From Planktothrix sp. PCC 11201 (GTDB taxonomy: Bacteria; Cyanobacteriota; Cyanobacteriia; Cyanobacteriales; Microcoleaceae): a DNA stretch of 64,000 nucleotides. Below are positions 28,778 through 36,948 of the stretch, one piece after another; the first letter of the stretch is position 1; each line of letters starts with the position of its first letter. The DNA lies in assembly GCF_900009135.1 (NCBI RefSeq), contig NZ_LT797701.1, positions 260,842 to 324,841 of the forward strand. The letters run 5' to 3'. The notes under the pieces were generated by a model. That model was not told the DNA's origin. It worked only from the letters and a program-made list of their open reading frames with translations, and made no database searches. A program made the translations under genes and the position numbers.

Positions 28778-29995
28778 TTAAGATTTAATTGTGATCCATT
28801 GATTCAGAATTTTATAAATATTAACTAATCCTTGTAAATGCGATCGCGGAGAACGTCCATATAAAAAATCATGGAGACTGATTTGATAATTATATTGTAG
28901 GGCTAAATCCAACCATAAATTATTATAGGCTTGTCCTTTAATATAATCAGGAACTGTGTTATAATAATAGGAAAAACTATCTAAACAAGTATTAAAAAAG
29001 TTTTTACGACCTTGGTATTTTAAATAATTAAAACGGGGTTGAAAAACCGTTAAATTATCTAAAGCAGTGTGGATAGTATCGGCCAGAGCTTCAGGATCAA
29101 ATTCCGATAATAACCCCGATCCTGGAGGGAATAATTCAGCTTTACCTCTGACATATTGATTGAATTGCCTAAAACAAATTACCGGAGTATTGCAACTCAT
29201 TGCTTCGGAAAGACTGCGATTTTTTCCTTCTAAAAGCGAACCTACGAGACAAACTTTAGATCGAGAATAATACAGGGGCTTTTCTTGATAATAGTCAACT
29301 TGAGAAACAACCTGAATATCATCTAAATTATTCGCTAAAATAGTTTTAATTTTTTGCCATTCTAATTGAGCTTCACCCGTGAGTAAATCAACATAACTTG
29401 GATCAAAATGATCCTCTAAAATCAAGGTCGTTTTTAAGGGTTTATTATATTTTTTATGATAAATTTTTAACGCCTTTGCCATCATGGGTAAATTATGAAC
29501 AGGAGATAAATTAGCCACACATAAAACATCAATATCTTTAATATTAATAGGCTGAGGAGCAATCAAATATTCATTAATAAAATCGGCATTAGAACCGGGA
29601 ATTAAAATTTTATTTGCCCGTTGGGGATAGGTTTTTCTAAACCAATCTGCCCGGGAGGGATTATCGTATAAACAAAAATAGGCATCAGCCGTATTAGACC
29701 AAGGATAGGCACACCAAAGGGAATCAGCAATTGACAAAAAAACCTCAGAAAGTTGGGGTAAAAGTTTATTTAACAAATCTACAGATTCACTAAAATATAA
29801 TCCTTTAATAAATTGACCTTGATAAAATAAGGGAGGGAGTAAAACAGAGAAATTCACGTTCTCAAACTGATCAGCATTCTGTTCCAAAATTTCATTTGTC
29901 CTGCCATCTAAATCTGAATAAATTTCTTCCCGGGATTGGTTAATTTCAGGATAATTAAAGTATTTACTTTGACGTTCGTAGTTTCCTATACCCAT
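28778..29995 (-). CDS. glycosyltransferase (GT-B fold, group 1-like)
   Basis: The 405-residue cytosolic protein has a Rossmann-like C-terminal half, with DIDVLCVANLSPVHN (strand and loop at about 160-175). The donor-site region is YSRSKVCLVGSLLEGKNRSLSEAMSCNTPVICF (about 245-280), where EGKNRSLSEAM matches the E-x7-E type motif of GT4 enzymes. The N-terminal half contains an iron-less acceptor fold with W-C-A-Y-P-W. No export or polymerase genes are nearby, so the glycan is unknown. It begins with MGIGNYERQ and no signal peptide. Confidence 0.72.
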   Translation of the reverse strand: MGIGNYERQSKYFNYPEINQSREEIYSDLDGRTNEILEQNADQFENVNFSVLLPPLFYQGQFIKGLYFSESVDLLNKLLPQLSEVFLSIADSLWCAYPWSNTADAYFCLYDNPSRADWFRKTYPQRANKILIPGSNADFINEYLIAPQPINIKDIDVLCVANLSPVHNLPMMAKALKIYHKKYNKPLKTTLILEDHFDPSYVDLLTGEAQLEWQKIKTILANNLDDIQVVSQVDYYQEKPLYYSRSKVCLVGSLLEGKNRSLSEAMSCNTPVICFRQFNQYVRGKAELFPPGSGLLSEFDPEALADTIHTALDNLTVFQPRFNYLKYQGRKNFFNTCLDSFSYYYNTVPDYIKGQAYNNLWLDLALQYNYQISLHDFLYGRSPRSHLQGLVNIYKILNQWITIKS

Positions 29996-30030
29996 AAGAT
30001 TAGTTCTTCATTAGATAGTATGACAGGGAA

Positions 30031-30155
30031 TATAGCAATCCTATTTGAGTTGTGTTCAAAATTCTTGAGCAAAAGGGAATAGGGAATATAGGGTAATACT
30101 TCCGGTTGTTTCATATTAGTATTAAAATGTTACAACCTCGACGCGGATTGCTATA
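30031..30155. repeat. 125-bp element with 11-bp terminal inverted repeats
   Basis: TATAGCAATCC (30031-30041) and GGATTGCTATA (30145-30155) are perfect inverted ends separated by 103 bp that include a run of AGGGAATA-type sequence. No ORF is inside. It looks like a small non-autonomous or dispersed repeat. The same end motif is seen at 31665-31675 and, partly, at 12738. Confidence 0.6.
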
Positions 30156-30197
30156 TTGCCTATTTCCTATTATCCATTCCCTATCCCTTACAAAAAT

Positions 30198-31097
30198 TTA
30201 TTTTAAACTTAATTTATTTAACCAATTCAAAATCATAGAGTTTACCTGTTCAGGACGTTCATCATGGGGACAATGACCCGTATCGGGAATCGAAATAAAT
30301 TCAACCGATGGGTTAATTTTAGCTAAATCTTGATAAATTTTTGCTCCAGAAATGGGTGTCCACGGGTCAGTTTCTCCCCAAATAATTAATAAGGGTTGTT
30401 GAATTTGGGGTAATAATTCCGAGGGTTGAGGGCCGGGAGGGGCAGTTAAAATTGAAGCAAAGACCTGTTGAGCACCCATATCATTAGAAGGAGTATATAA
30501 TAGGTCTACTAACTCATCGGTAATGGCTTGTTTGTTGCCATAAACTTGATGTAGGGTATTCCGAATCCGGTGTTTTTGTCGAATTTGATTGAACATAAAC
30601 GGCCCAATAATAGGATTATTCACAACTTTTGCAAATAATCCCATAATTAACCGGAGGGGAAAATTTAATTCTTCGGGGCGATGATTTAACCCTCCTGCAC
30701 AATTAATTAATACCGCCCCTGTTGATATTTCAGGATGGTTAGCAACCATCATTAAACCCAATAATGCCCCGATAGAATTGCCAATAAAAATAGCAGGTTG
30801 TTTAATCTTTTCTGCCCAGAAATCCGTTAACAATTCTTCCCACAATTCTAAACTATAATCGAGATTGGGTTTTGCAGATGCCCCAAATCCCAATAAATCT
30901 AAAGCAAAAACCCGGTATCCTCCTTGGGCTAAAATAGGAATATTATGACGCCAATGTCCAATGGATGCACCGAACCCATGAATCAAAACTAAGGGCTGTC
31001 CGCTCCCGGTGGCGGTATACTGGATTTGATGATCTCTCCATGTCCAGGTTAAGGGTTCAAAGGAGGTTGTTATTTGGGGGGGCGTTGTGGTTGTCAT
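30198..31097 (-). CDS. alpha/beta-fold hydrolase
   Basis: The 299-residue protein has the complete alpha/beta-hydrolase set: oxyanion HGFG at 40-43, nucleophile S108 in GNSIGA, acid D244 in WGETDPW and H275 in DTGHCPHDE. The N-terminal WTWRDHQIQYTATG segment is typical of the cyanobacterial and plastid hydrolase group related to pheophytinase/haloperoxidase-like enzymes. It has no signal peptide. Substrate not predictable. It is divergent from the MEKHLA gene, only 37 bp away, so the two promoters overlap. Confidence 0.85.
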   Translation of the reverse strand: MTTTTPPQITTSFEPLTWTWRDHQIQYTATGSGQPLVLIHGFGASIGHWRHNIPILAQGGYRVFALDLLGFGASAKPNLDYSLELWEELLTDFWAEKIKQPAIFIGNSIGALLGLMMVANHPEISTGAVLINCAGGLNHRPEELNFPLRLIMGLFAKVVNNPIIGPFMFNQIRQKHRIRNTLHQVYGNKQAITDELVDLLYTPSNDMGAQQVFASILTAPPGPQPSELLPQIQQPLLIIWGETDPWTPISGAKIYQDLAKINPSVEFISIPDTGHCPHDERPEQVNSMILNWLNKLSLK

Positions 31098-31134
31098 TTT
31101 ATTAAGATTTGTAAATACTATCTTTATATCATAG

Positions 31135-31599
31135 ATGATTTCACCCTGGAAACAAGACAGAATTATAATTCATACTCAAAGACTTTTGAGGAGTTATCAA
31201 CATTGGACGGGGGAAATCCTGTTAAATGTCAATGACACCCCGGAGGAAGTTGCAGAAACCTTATTTTACGCGCCATTTGTGTTAGTTTCCCACGGAATTG
31301 AACCAGATCCAATTTTGAATTATGGGAATCAAAGAGCTTTAAAAATGTGGGAGTTAACCTGGGATGAATTCACCCAAATGCCCTCTCGCAAAACCGCCGA
31401 ACCCATGGTACAGGAGGAACGAGATCGCTTGTTAGCTGAAACTACGGCAAAAGGATTTGTTAAAAACTATCAAGGGGTGAGAATTTCTAGTAGTGGAAAA
31501 CGCTTTTTAATTCAAGATGTTTTCATCTGGAATGTTTTAGATGAACAAGATCAATATTGTGGACAGGCGGCTATTTATACTAAATATATGTATATTTGA
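31135..31599 (+). CDS. MEKHLA domain protein
   Basis: The 154-residue protein matches the stand-alone MEKHLA domain, a PAS-related fold: LLRSYQHWTGEIL near 18-30, APFVLVSHGIEPDPILNYGNQRALKMWEL near 48-76, then RLLAETTAKGFVKNYQGVRISSSGKRFLI. In plants the domain closes HD-ZIP III regulators. The free-standing bacterial form is of unknown function and may bind a small ligand. There is no operon partner on its strand. The stop is followed directly by a TATAGCAATCC-type repeat. Confidence 0.85.
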   Translation: MISPWKQDRIIIHTQRLLRSYQHWTGEILLNVNDTPEEVAETLFYAPFVLVSHGIEPDPILNYGNQRALKMWELTWDEFTQMPSRKTAEPMVQEERDRLLAETTAKGFVKNYQGVRISSSGKRFLIQDVFIWNVLDEQDQYCGQAAIYTKYMYI

Positions 31600-31610
31600 A
31601 ATAGGCAATA

Positions 31611-31675
31611 GTTGGGTCTCCAAACCCAGGTGCAAAGAGGGTTGACCAGACCCAACCCCTACAAGGATTGCTATA
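31611..31675. repeat. GTTGGGTCT/AGACCCAAC hairpin with GGATTGCTATA end
   Basis: A perfect 9-bp stem (31611-31619 with 31648-31656) is followed by GGATTGCTATA at 31665-31675, the same end motif as the 125-bp element at 30031. The repeat begins exactly where homology of the adjacent antiporter remnant stops. Confidence 0.6.
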
Positions 31676-31786
31676 TACTTATAATCCCAGCTAATAGGTA
31701 GCCTAAAATAACAGGTTGCCTAAATATGGAAGCGAGTAAACCTCCAATGGCTGCGCCGCTGCAAATAGTATAATTAAATCAGTCAT
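31671..31786 (-). pseudogene. N-terminal remnant of a Kef-type (CPA2) cation/proton antiporter
   Basis: On the minus strand an ATG at 31786 reads MTDLIILFAAA. After a one-base phase shift, the sequence continues AIGGLLASIFRQPVILGYLL and then AGII before TAG at 31671. This is the very recognisable first helix and R-Q-P-V-I-L-G-Y-L-L-A-G-I loop of Kef/CPA2 antiporters. Only about 38 codons remain. The frameshift sits in the GCAGCGGCGCAGCC tract, and the 3' end runs into a dispersed repeat. It lies beside an intact CPA1-type antiporter gene but belongs to a different family. Confidence 0.6.
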
Positions 31787-31855
31787 TATTTTGATTGCTT
31801 GTGGATTGAAGTGTAAGTTTAGCTCAAAAATTGCTGAAATTTTGTCAATAATTGA

Positions 31856-33418
31856 TTAATCATCCTCCAGTTTCAGTAATTGCTGGTCAAGGAGTTGGAT
31901 ACGCTTTTGGGCAACGGTTTCCGATAAAATTCGCTTCCGCATTGCTTCATTGAGAACCCCTTTTTCCGCTAAAAGTAAACGCCGCCGAATCGCGTCTAAT
32001 TTACTAATATAATCTCCCTTAGACTGTTCAAAATCCGCCGGACGCCGATTATAAAATTCTCGCAAAGACCTTTCGGCTCCCGCTATTTTCACTTGATAAG
32101 TAGAACGCATTTCTTCATAGACCGATTTAGGTAAAATTCCAGACTTTAATAAACTATCCAGTTCATCCTGGGCGGCTTTGGCGGTAATTAATTCCGCTTG
32201 CCATTCTTCCACCCGTTGCTGCATCAAGGAAACCGTTGATAAATTCAAACGTTTAACCACCCAAGGTAAACTTAAACCCTGCCCAACTAAGGAGACCAAA
32301 ACACTACCAAAAACCAAGGTAATTAAAATATCCCGCCCCGGCAGGGTGGTCGGTAAACTTAAAGCCAAAGCCATGGATAGGGAGCCTTTGATATTCCCAA
32401 AAAATAACAAATGTTGCCAACGCAGAGGAATTACCCGGTCAAACCGACTCGCCACCGCTAACAGGGGATAGACCGTTAAACCCCGGGCGACTTGGTAAAC
32501 TAAAACCGCTAACAAAACCGCAGGTAAGGTTTGCCAGAAGGTTACTAGGTCGATTTCTACCCCAATTAATAGAAAAATAAAGGTATTAACGGTAAAACCG
32601 GCATATTCCCAGAAACTCAATAGGGTAATCCGACTGGAGGCTGTGGTTTGGCGAGACAGTCCCAGATTGCCAAAAATTAATCCCGCTACCACCACCGCCA
32701 CCGCACCGGATACCCCCAGCAAGTGCCCGACCTGAAAGGTTCCCAATGCCACGGCCACGGTCAGTAATAGACTATTGAGGGGATCATCTAACCGGGCAAA
32801 GATGGGGATAGTTAAGTAGCCTAGGACTAACCCCACCAGACCACCGCCAACAGAGGTAAACAGCAGTTGTTGGAAGCTCTCTAGGACAGTGAGGGAACCC
32901 GTGGCATAAAGTTGTGCAATCAGATTAAAGCACACCAGAGCCGCCGCATCGTTAAATAGGGTTTCCCCCTCCACAATGGTAGACAATCGGGAAGGGACGG
33001 GAATTTCCTTAAAAACGGCAATCATGGAAACCGTATCGGTATTGGCTAACATCACACCCATAAAAAAGGCGGGTATCCAATCGAGTCCCAGGCCAAATTT
33101 TAATAAAACGGCAATAATGGCACTGGAACAAATCGCCCCGGGGCCAGCTAACAGGGCAATGGGTTTAAAGGTGCTGCGGAGACGACTGACATCGGTATTA
33201 ATCCCGGCTTCAAAGAGGAGAATGGGTAAAAATAGATTCAACACTAAAACCGGGTCTAAACCCACGGATTGAGAGAGAAATTTCGAGAAGGGCAAACCGG
33301 CCAGCACTAAACCTGTAACGTAGGGAATCCCAATCTTGCGGGAAAATAGCGCCACTCCCGTCGAAACCAGTAGGAGAATAATTGAAATCCTGACTAATTC
33401 GGTAACATCCACTCTCAA
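31856..33418 (-). CDS. Na+/H+ antiporter (CPA1/NhaP type)
   Basis: The 520-residue protein has about 12 hydrophobic helices up to residue 390 and a charged, helical cytoplasmic tail (about 400-520) rich in Lys/Glu. Typical sites are GIPYVTGLVLAG early, ANTDTVSMIAVFKE (the acidic TD motif of helix 5), EGETLFNDAAALVCF (the ND motif of helix 6) and GNIKGSLSMALALSLP. It exchanges Na+ or K+ for protons across the cytoplasmic or thylakoid membrane. It is divergent from the TrkA gene across 84 bp, which suggests joint control of cation balance (inference). Confidence 0.9.
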   Translation of the reverse strand: MRVDVTELVRISIILLLVSTGVALFSRKIGIPYVTGLVLAGLPFSKFLSQSVGLDPVLVLNLFLPILLFEAGINTDVSRLRSTFKPIALLAGPGAICSSAIIAVLLKFGLGLDWIPAFFMGVMLANTDTVSMIAVFKEIPVPSRLSTIVEGETLFNDAAALVCFNLIAQLYATGSLTVLESFQQLLFTSVGGGLVGLVLGYLTIPIFARLDDPLNSLLLTVAVALGTFQVGHLLGVSGAVAVVVAGLIFGNLGLSRQTTASSRITLLSFWEYAGFTVNTFIFLLIGVEIDLVTFWQTLPAVLLAVLVYQVARGLTVYPLLAVASRFDRVIPLRWQHLLFFGNIKGSLSMALALSLPTTLPGRDILITLVFGSVLVSLVGQGLSLPWVVKRLNLSTVSLMQQRVEEWQAELITAKAAQDELDSLLKSGILPKSVYEEMRSTYQVKIAGAERSLREFYNRRPADFEQSKGDYISKLDAIRRRLLLAEKGVLNEAMRKRILSETVAQKRIQLLDQQLLKLEDD

Positions 33419-33502
33419 TCCTGCTGAATAATAAGTCTTATATTAACAATTAACCTTGCCAGACGCTAAGATTAATTGTCAACCCAAAATTAAGGCATTG
33501 CT

Positions 33503-34189
33503 ATGTATGTTCTCATCGGTGGTGGGGGATTAGTGGGGCTAAGTTTAGCCCAAAAGTTACTAGAACTTGGGCATACGGTGGCGGTGATTGATGTTGACCC
33601 CATCGCCTGTCGCTATGCTCGGGAAAAAATTGGGGCCATGGCCTTTGAAGGCAGTGCGGTGAGTACGGATGTATTATTGGAAGCTGGAATTCGGAAGGCG
33701 ACTTCCTTGGCGGCGATGCTCAGAAGTGATGCCCTTAATTTAGCCATGGTCACCCTAGCAAAACATTACGGAGTTCCCCATATTTTAAGTCGGATGCGCC
33801 ACCCTGATTTTGCCGAGCCGTTGCGTTTGTCGGGGGCGAATCATATTGTGAGTACCGTGGAATTAGGGGTATCTACGATGGTGAATGCCATTGAGTATCC
33901 GCAAGTGGAATCGATGATGCACTTTGAGCAGGGACAAATTGAGGTACTCAAGCTGCCGATTCCTGATCGTTGTCGTGTTGCGGGTCGCAGTGTGGCCGAA
34001 ATTGCTCAGGATGCACGGTTTCCCGAGAGTTCTTTGATTGTAGGTTATCAACCTCACCCCCACGATGATTTGGTGATCCCGAATGGCAGTACGGTTTTAG
34101 AACCCGGGTCTACTGTATTAATTGTGACTAAACCGGGATCGTTACATCAAATGATTGATTTTATCGGTGTGTCTCAATCAATTTCTTAA
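33503..34189 (+). CDS. TrkA-family (RCK) NAD-binding regulator of cation transport
   Basis: The 228-residue protein has an RCK N-domain (1-120) with the nucleotide loop GGGGLVGLSLA at 6-16 and acidic D31 at the end of strand 2 (VIDVDP). A TrkA_C-type domain follows (about 135-222) with CRVAGRSVAEIA and VLEPGSTVLIV. Such proteins gate or activate K+ uptake systems or antiporters in response to NAD(H)/ATP. No Ktr or Trk pore subunit lies in the window, so the divergent Na+/H+ antiporter gene is the obvious candidate partner. Its last codon overlaps the convergent ABC ATPase gene by 4 bp. Confidence 0.87.
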   Translation: MYVLIGGGGLVGLSLAQKLLELGHTVAVIDVDPIACRYAREKIGAMAFEGSAVSTDVLLEAGIRKATSLAAMLRSDALNLAMVTLAKHYGVPHILSRMRHPDFAEPLRLSGANHIVSTVELGVSTMVNAIEYPQVESMMHFEQGQIEVLKLPIPDRCRVAGRSVAEIAQDARFPESSLIVGYQPHPHDDLVIPNGSTVLEPGSTVLIVTKPGSLHQMIDFIGVSQSIS

Positions 34190-34866
34190 CTTTTTAATTC
34201 TTTTTGCATTAATCGTTGTTTCAAGGGTTCAGGATCACCCCGACCTACCACCTGACCATTTTCTAATAAAAACGCCCCATCACTATAGTTTAATTCCTCT
34301 AAACGGTGTGTTACCCATAGGGCGGTGATGCCGCGGGTTTTTACTAACCGTTGGACTTCAATCACTAAATCATTTTGACTATCGGGATCTAATAATGCTG
34401 TAGGTTCATCTAATAATAATACCTGGCAATGTCGGGCTAAGGCTCCAGCGATCGCAATTCTTTGTTTTTGCCCCCCACTTAAGGCATAAATCGGACGTCG
34501 CTGTAACTCCAATAATTTCACCGCCGTTAAAGCGTCTTCTACCCGTTGTTTGACTTCAACCCAGGGTAACTTATCCTCCACTAATCCAAAGGCCACATCC
34601 GCCCCTACCGTTGGCATAACTAATTGATGATCGGGATTTTGAAACACAAACCCCACCCGTCCTTGGAGTTGGATTTCTCCCGATTTCGATGGTAATAACC
34701 CCGCTAATAATCTCAATAGGGTGGATTTTCCACTGCCATTAGTCCCTAAAAGCATCCAAAACTCACCTTGAGGAACATCCAGGGAACAGGATTTTAAGAC
34801 CTGCGCCCCGCTTGGCCAACTAAAGCATAGTTCTTTTACCCGTATCGCTGGACTTGAAGATTCCAT
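34186..34866 (-). CDS. ABC transporter ATP-binding protein (ECF/CbiO-like)
   Basis: The 226-residue ATPase has Walker A GTNGSGKST at 41-49, a Q-loop FVFQNPDHQL, the signature LSGGQKQRIAIAGAL, Walker B QVLLLDEPTALLD and an H-loop WVTHRLEE. The FQNPDHQLVMPTV segment is typical of energy-coupling-factor ATPases (EcfA/CbiO type) that power vitamin or metal-ion uptake. No transmembrane T or S component is adjacent, so the substrate is unknown. It follows the 89-residue conserved gene by 17 bp in what looks like a three-gene operon. Confidence 0.85.
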   Translation of the reverse strand: MESSSPAIRVKELCFSWPSGAQVLKSCSLDVPQGEFWMLLGTNGSGKSTLLRLLAGLLPSKSGEIQLQGRVGFVFQNPDHQLVMPTVGADVAFGLVEDKLPWVEVKQRVEDALTAVKLLELQRRPIYALSGGQKQRIAIAGALARHCQVLLLDEPTALLDPDSQNDLVIEVQRLVKTRGITALWVTHRLEELNYSDGAFLLENGQVVGRGDPEPLKQRLMQKELKS

Positions 34867-34883
34867 GCTCGTTGTTGTTTCCT

Positions 34884-35153
34884 CTATTCGGCCGTTGCAC
34901 CCACAAAACCCGGAGATCTTCCCGTGGCATTTCCTCCGGTTTTATCGGAAATTTGTACCGCAGAAATCTCACTACTGAGAATTGCCAGTTTCTTATCTGT
35001 AATTTTATCGCAAGTAAATTCTAAGACCTGGGCATTGCCTCCCCGGAGTGCGTCTAAAATCTGATTGTAAGCTCCTTGGGCATCCTCAGCAGATTTTTTT
35101 TGAATGGATAAAGGGGTGGGAGTGTATTTAACAATAATGTCTACGGTGAACAT
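34884..35153 (-). CDS. conserved cyanobacterial hypothetical protein
   Basis: The 89-residue protein begins MFTVDIIVKYTPTPLSIQKK and contains AEDAQGAYNQILDALRGG and a strand pair around LEFTCDK and KKLAILSSEISAVQIS. It reads as a small alpha/beta fold ending in a flexible Gly-rich tail. I recall similar short proteins in many cyanobacteria but no function. It is sandwiched between DUF2237 (51 bp upstream) and the ABC ATPase (17 bp downstream), all on the minus strand. Confidence 0.7.
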   Translation of the reverse strand: MFTVDIIVKYTPTPLSIQKKSAEDAQGAYNQILDALRGGNAQVLEFTCDKITDKKLAILSSEISAVQISDKTGGNATGRSPGFVGATAE

Positions 35154-35204
35154 AGGATCTCAAAAACCGTTAATAATTTCAATTTCTTACTATATCGTTT
35201 TCAG

Positions 35205-35573
35205 CTAACCCTGAACGGCATATTGTTGTAACTGATTCAGAGAAACTACTTCCAACGCCCTGGCATGGGTTGATTCTAACACCACCGGGGGCGCGACTCC
35301 TGCATCCAGGGCTTCTTGCCAACGGGAGGCACACAAACACCACCGATCCCCCGATTTTAACCCCGGAAACCCAAAAGCCGGGACAGGGGTGCTCAGGTCA
35401 TTTCCTTGGGCTTTTGTATATTCCAGAAATGCTGGGGTCACTTGGGCACAAATTACATGAACGCCAAAATCCTGTCCCCCAGTATAACAAAACCCATCCC
35501 GATAAAATCCGGTCATCGGATCGGAGCAACACATTTCCAGTTTTCCGCCTAAAACATTTTTGGCTTCTTGCAT
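35205..35573 (-). CDS. DUF2237-family protein
   Basis: The 122-residue protein matches DUF2237 over its full length: AKNVLGGKLEMCCSDPMTGFYRDG, then C-x-T-G-x-Q-DFGVHVICAQVT, FLEYTKAQGNDLSTPVPAFGFPGLKSGDRWCLCASRW, and EALDAGVAPPVVLESTHARALEVV. The family is cytosolic, rich in conserved Cys and Trp, and uncharacterised. Length is normal. It heads a probable three-gene transcription unit with the 89-residue protein and the ABC ATPase. Confidence 0.88.
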   Translation of the reverse strand: MQEAKNVLGGKLEMCCSDPMTGFYRDGFCYTGGQDFGVHVICAQVTPAFLEYTKAQGNDLSTPVPAFGFPGLKSGDRWCLCASRWQEALDAGVAPPVVLESTHARALEVVSLNQLQQYAVQG

Positions 35574-35635
35574 GATCTTTCTCTCAACTTCAATTCACTC
35601 GACCATCATAAGCCGTTGTTGCGCCGTTGTTGCGC

Positions 35636-36826
35636 TTAAGCGCATCTTAACAAAATTTCTGCCAAATATTCATATTGAGATAAATGATTATAAATTTGAG
35701 CCGAAATTCTCATTAACTGTTTCGTTTGATCTTCCCAAGGCATAATTGGAACTTCAATTTGATAGTCTTGCCAAAGTTGTTTATTCAAATCGGAATAATT
35801 TTGCCATCTTTTCCCTAACGGTAAAACCGCCATTGAACCGATCATATCATCGGGACAGGGTGAAATTATTTCTATTTTTTCTGATAATAATTTTCGGGCA
35901 TTTACCACTAAATTATGATTAGTTTTAATTAATTCTGACCAACCTCCAGGTAACAGAGAACCCATAAATTTAATTGCTTCAGGAATACATAAATAAGCAC
36001 TGGGGTCGGGGGTTCCTGTCCAGTCAAATTCTAATAAAAATCGAGAGCGATCGCTGCGGGTCGAATTAGCTCCGTGACTAATTGTTACTGGACGAATTAA
36101 TGATTGTCTATCCCTTTGTACCGATAAAAATGCGGCTCCCTTGGGTGCAGATAACCATTTATGACAATTTCCCGTATAGTAAGTTGCTCCAATTGCTTGT
36201 AAATTTAGCTCTAACATTCCGGGGGCGTGGGCACCATCAACCAAAGTATCTATTCCTAAATGAGTTAATTTTTTGATCAGTGCTTGAATCGGGAAAATTA
36301 ACCCAGTTTGGCTGGTAATATGATCGATTAAAACTAATTTTGTTCGAGGAGAAACTTTTTCCATAATTGCATCAATAATTTGTTCCGATGAATGGACAGG
36401 AAAAGGAATATCTGCTATAATAATTTTAGCCCCGGTGCGACTGGCAACAAAATCTAATACATTCCGACAGGCATTATATTCGTGATTGGTTGTCAGTAAT
36501 TCATCTTGTTCTGAAAAAATCAGCGATCGCAAAACCGTATTGACTCCCGTTGTTGCATTGGGAACAAATACTAACTCCTCTGGATTTGCTCCGAAAAAAT
36601 GAGCTAATTCAACCCTAGCCTGATCGAGTAAAATTTCATATTCTCGGGCATAAAAATGACAAGGTTGTTGTTCAAGTTGTTGGCGAAATTGAGATTGAGC
36701 ATCTAACACCGGAATTGGACAAGCACCAAAAGCACCATGATTCAGAAAAGTGATTTCTGGATCAAATAACCAATATCGAAAAAAGGGAGAATACTCAGGT
36801 TTAGTGTTTAAAATAGTGTTTTTCAT
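35636..36826 (-). CDS. class V aminotransferase-fold protein (isopenicillin-N epimerase/cysteine desulfurase-like)
   Basis: The 396-residue PLP enzyme begins with FLNHGAFGACP, the isopenicillin-N-epimerase-type N-terminus. It carries FVPNATTGVNTVLRSL, LIDHITSQTG, VDGAHAPGM (the Asp/His pair over PLP) and the Schiff-base lysine K223 in GNCHKWLSAPKG. The WTGTPDPSAYL block is typical of this subgroup. Real substrates of such bacterial enzymes are usually unknown and the epimerase name is by similarity only. It stands alone on the minus strand. Confidence 0.85.
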   Translation of the reverse strand: MKNTILNTKPEYSPFFRYWLFDPEITFLNHGAFGACPIPVLDAQSQFRQQLEQQPCHFYAREYEILLDQARVELAHFFGANPEELVFVPNATTGVNTVLRSLIFSEQDELLTTNHEYNACRNVLDFVASRTGAKIIIADIPFPVHSSEQIIDAIMEKVSPRTKLVLIDHITSQTGLIFPIQALIKKLTHLGIDTLVDGAHAPGMLELNLQAIGATYYTGNCHKWLSAPKGAAFLSVQRDRQSLIRPVTISHGANSTRSDRSRFLLEFDWTGTPDPSAYLCIPEAIKFMGSLLPGGWSELIKTNHNLVVNARKLLSEKIEIISPCPDDMIGSMAVLPLGKRWQNYSDLNKQLWQDYQIEVPIMPWEDQTKQLMRISAQIYNHLSQYEYLAEILLRCA

Positions 36827-36948
36827 GTTTGATTAAATTAACAACTATTTGATCCTAAACCAATTCTGAACTTAAAAAAATCTTATTTTTTGATAAAATC
36901 TTTCCCAAGTCTAGTAAATTAGGAATACCGTATCAATCCTCAATATTT

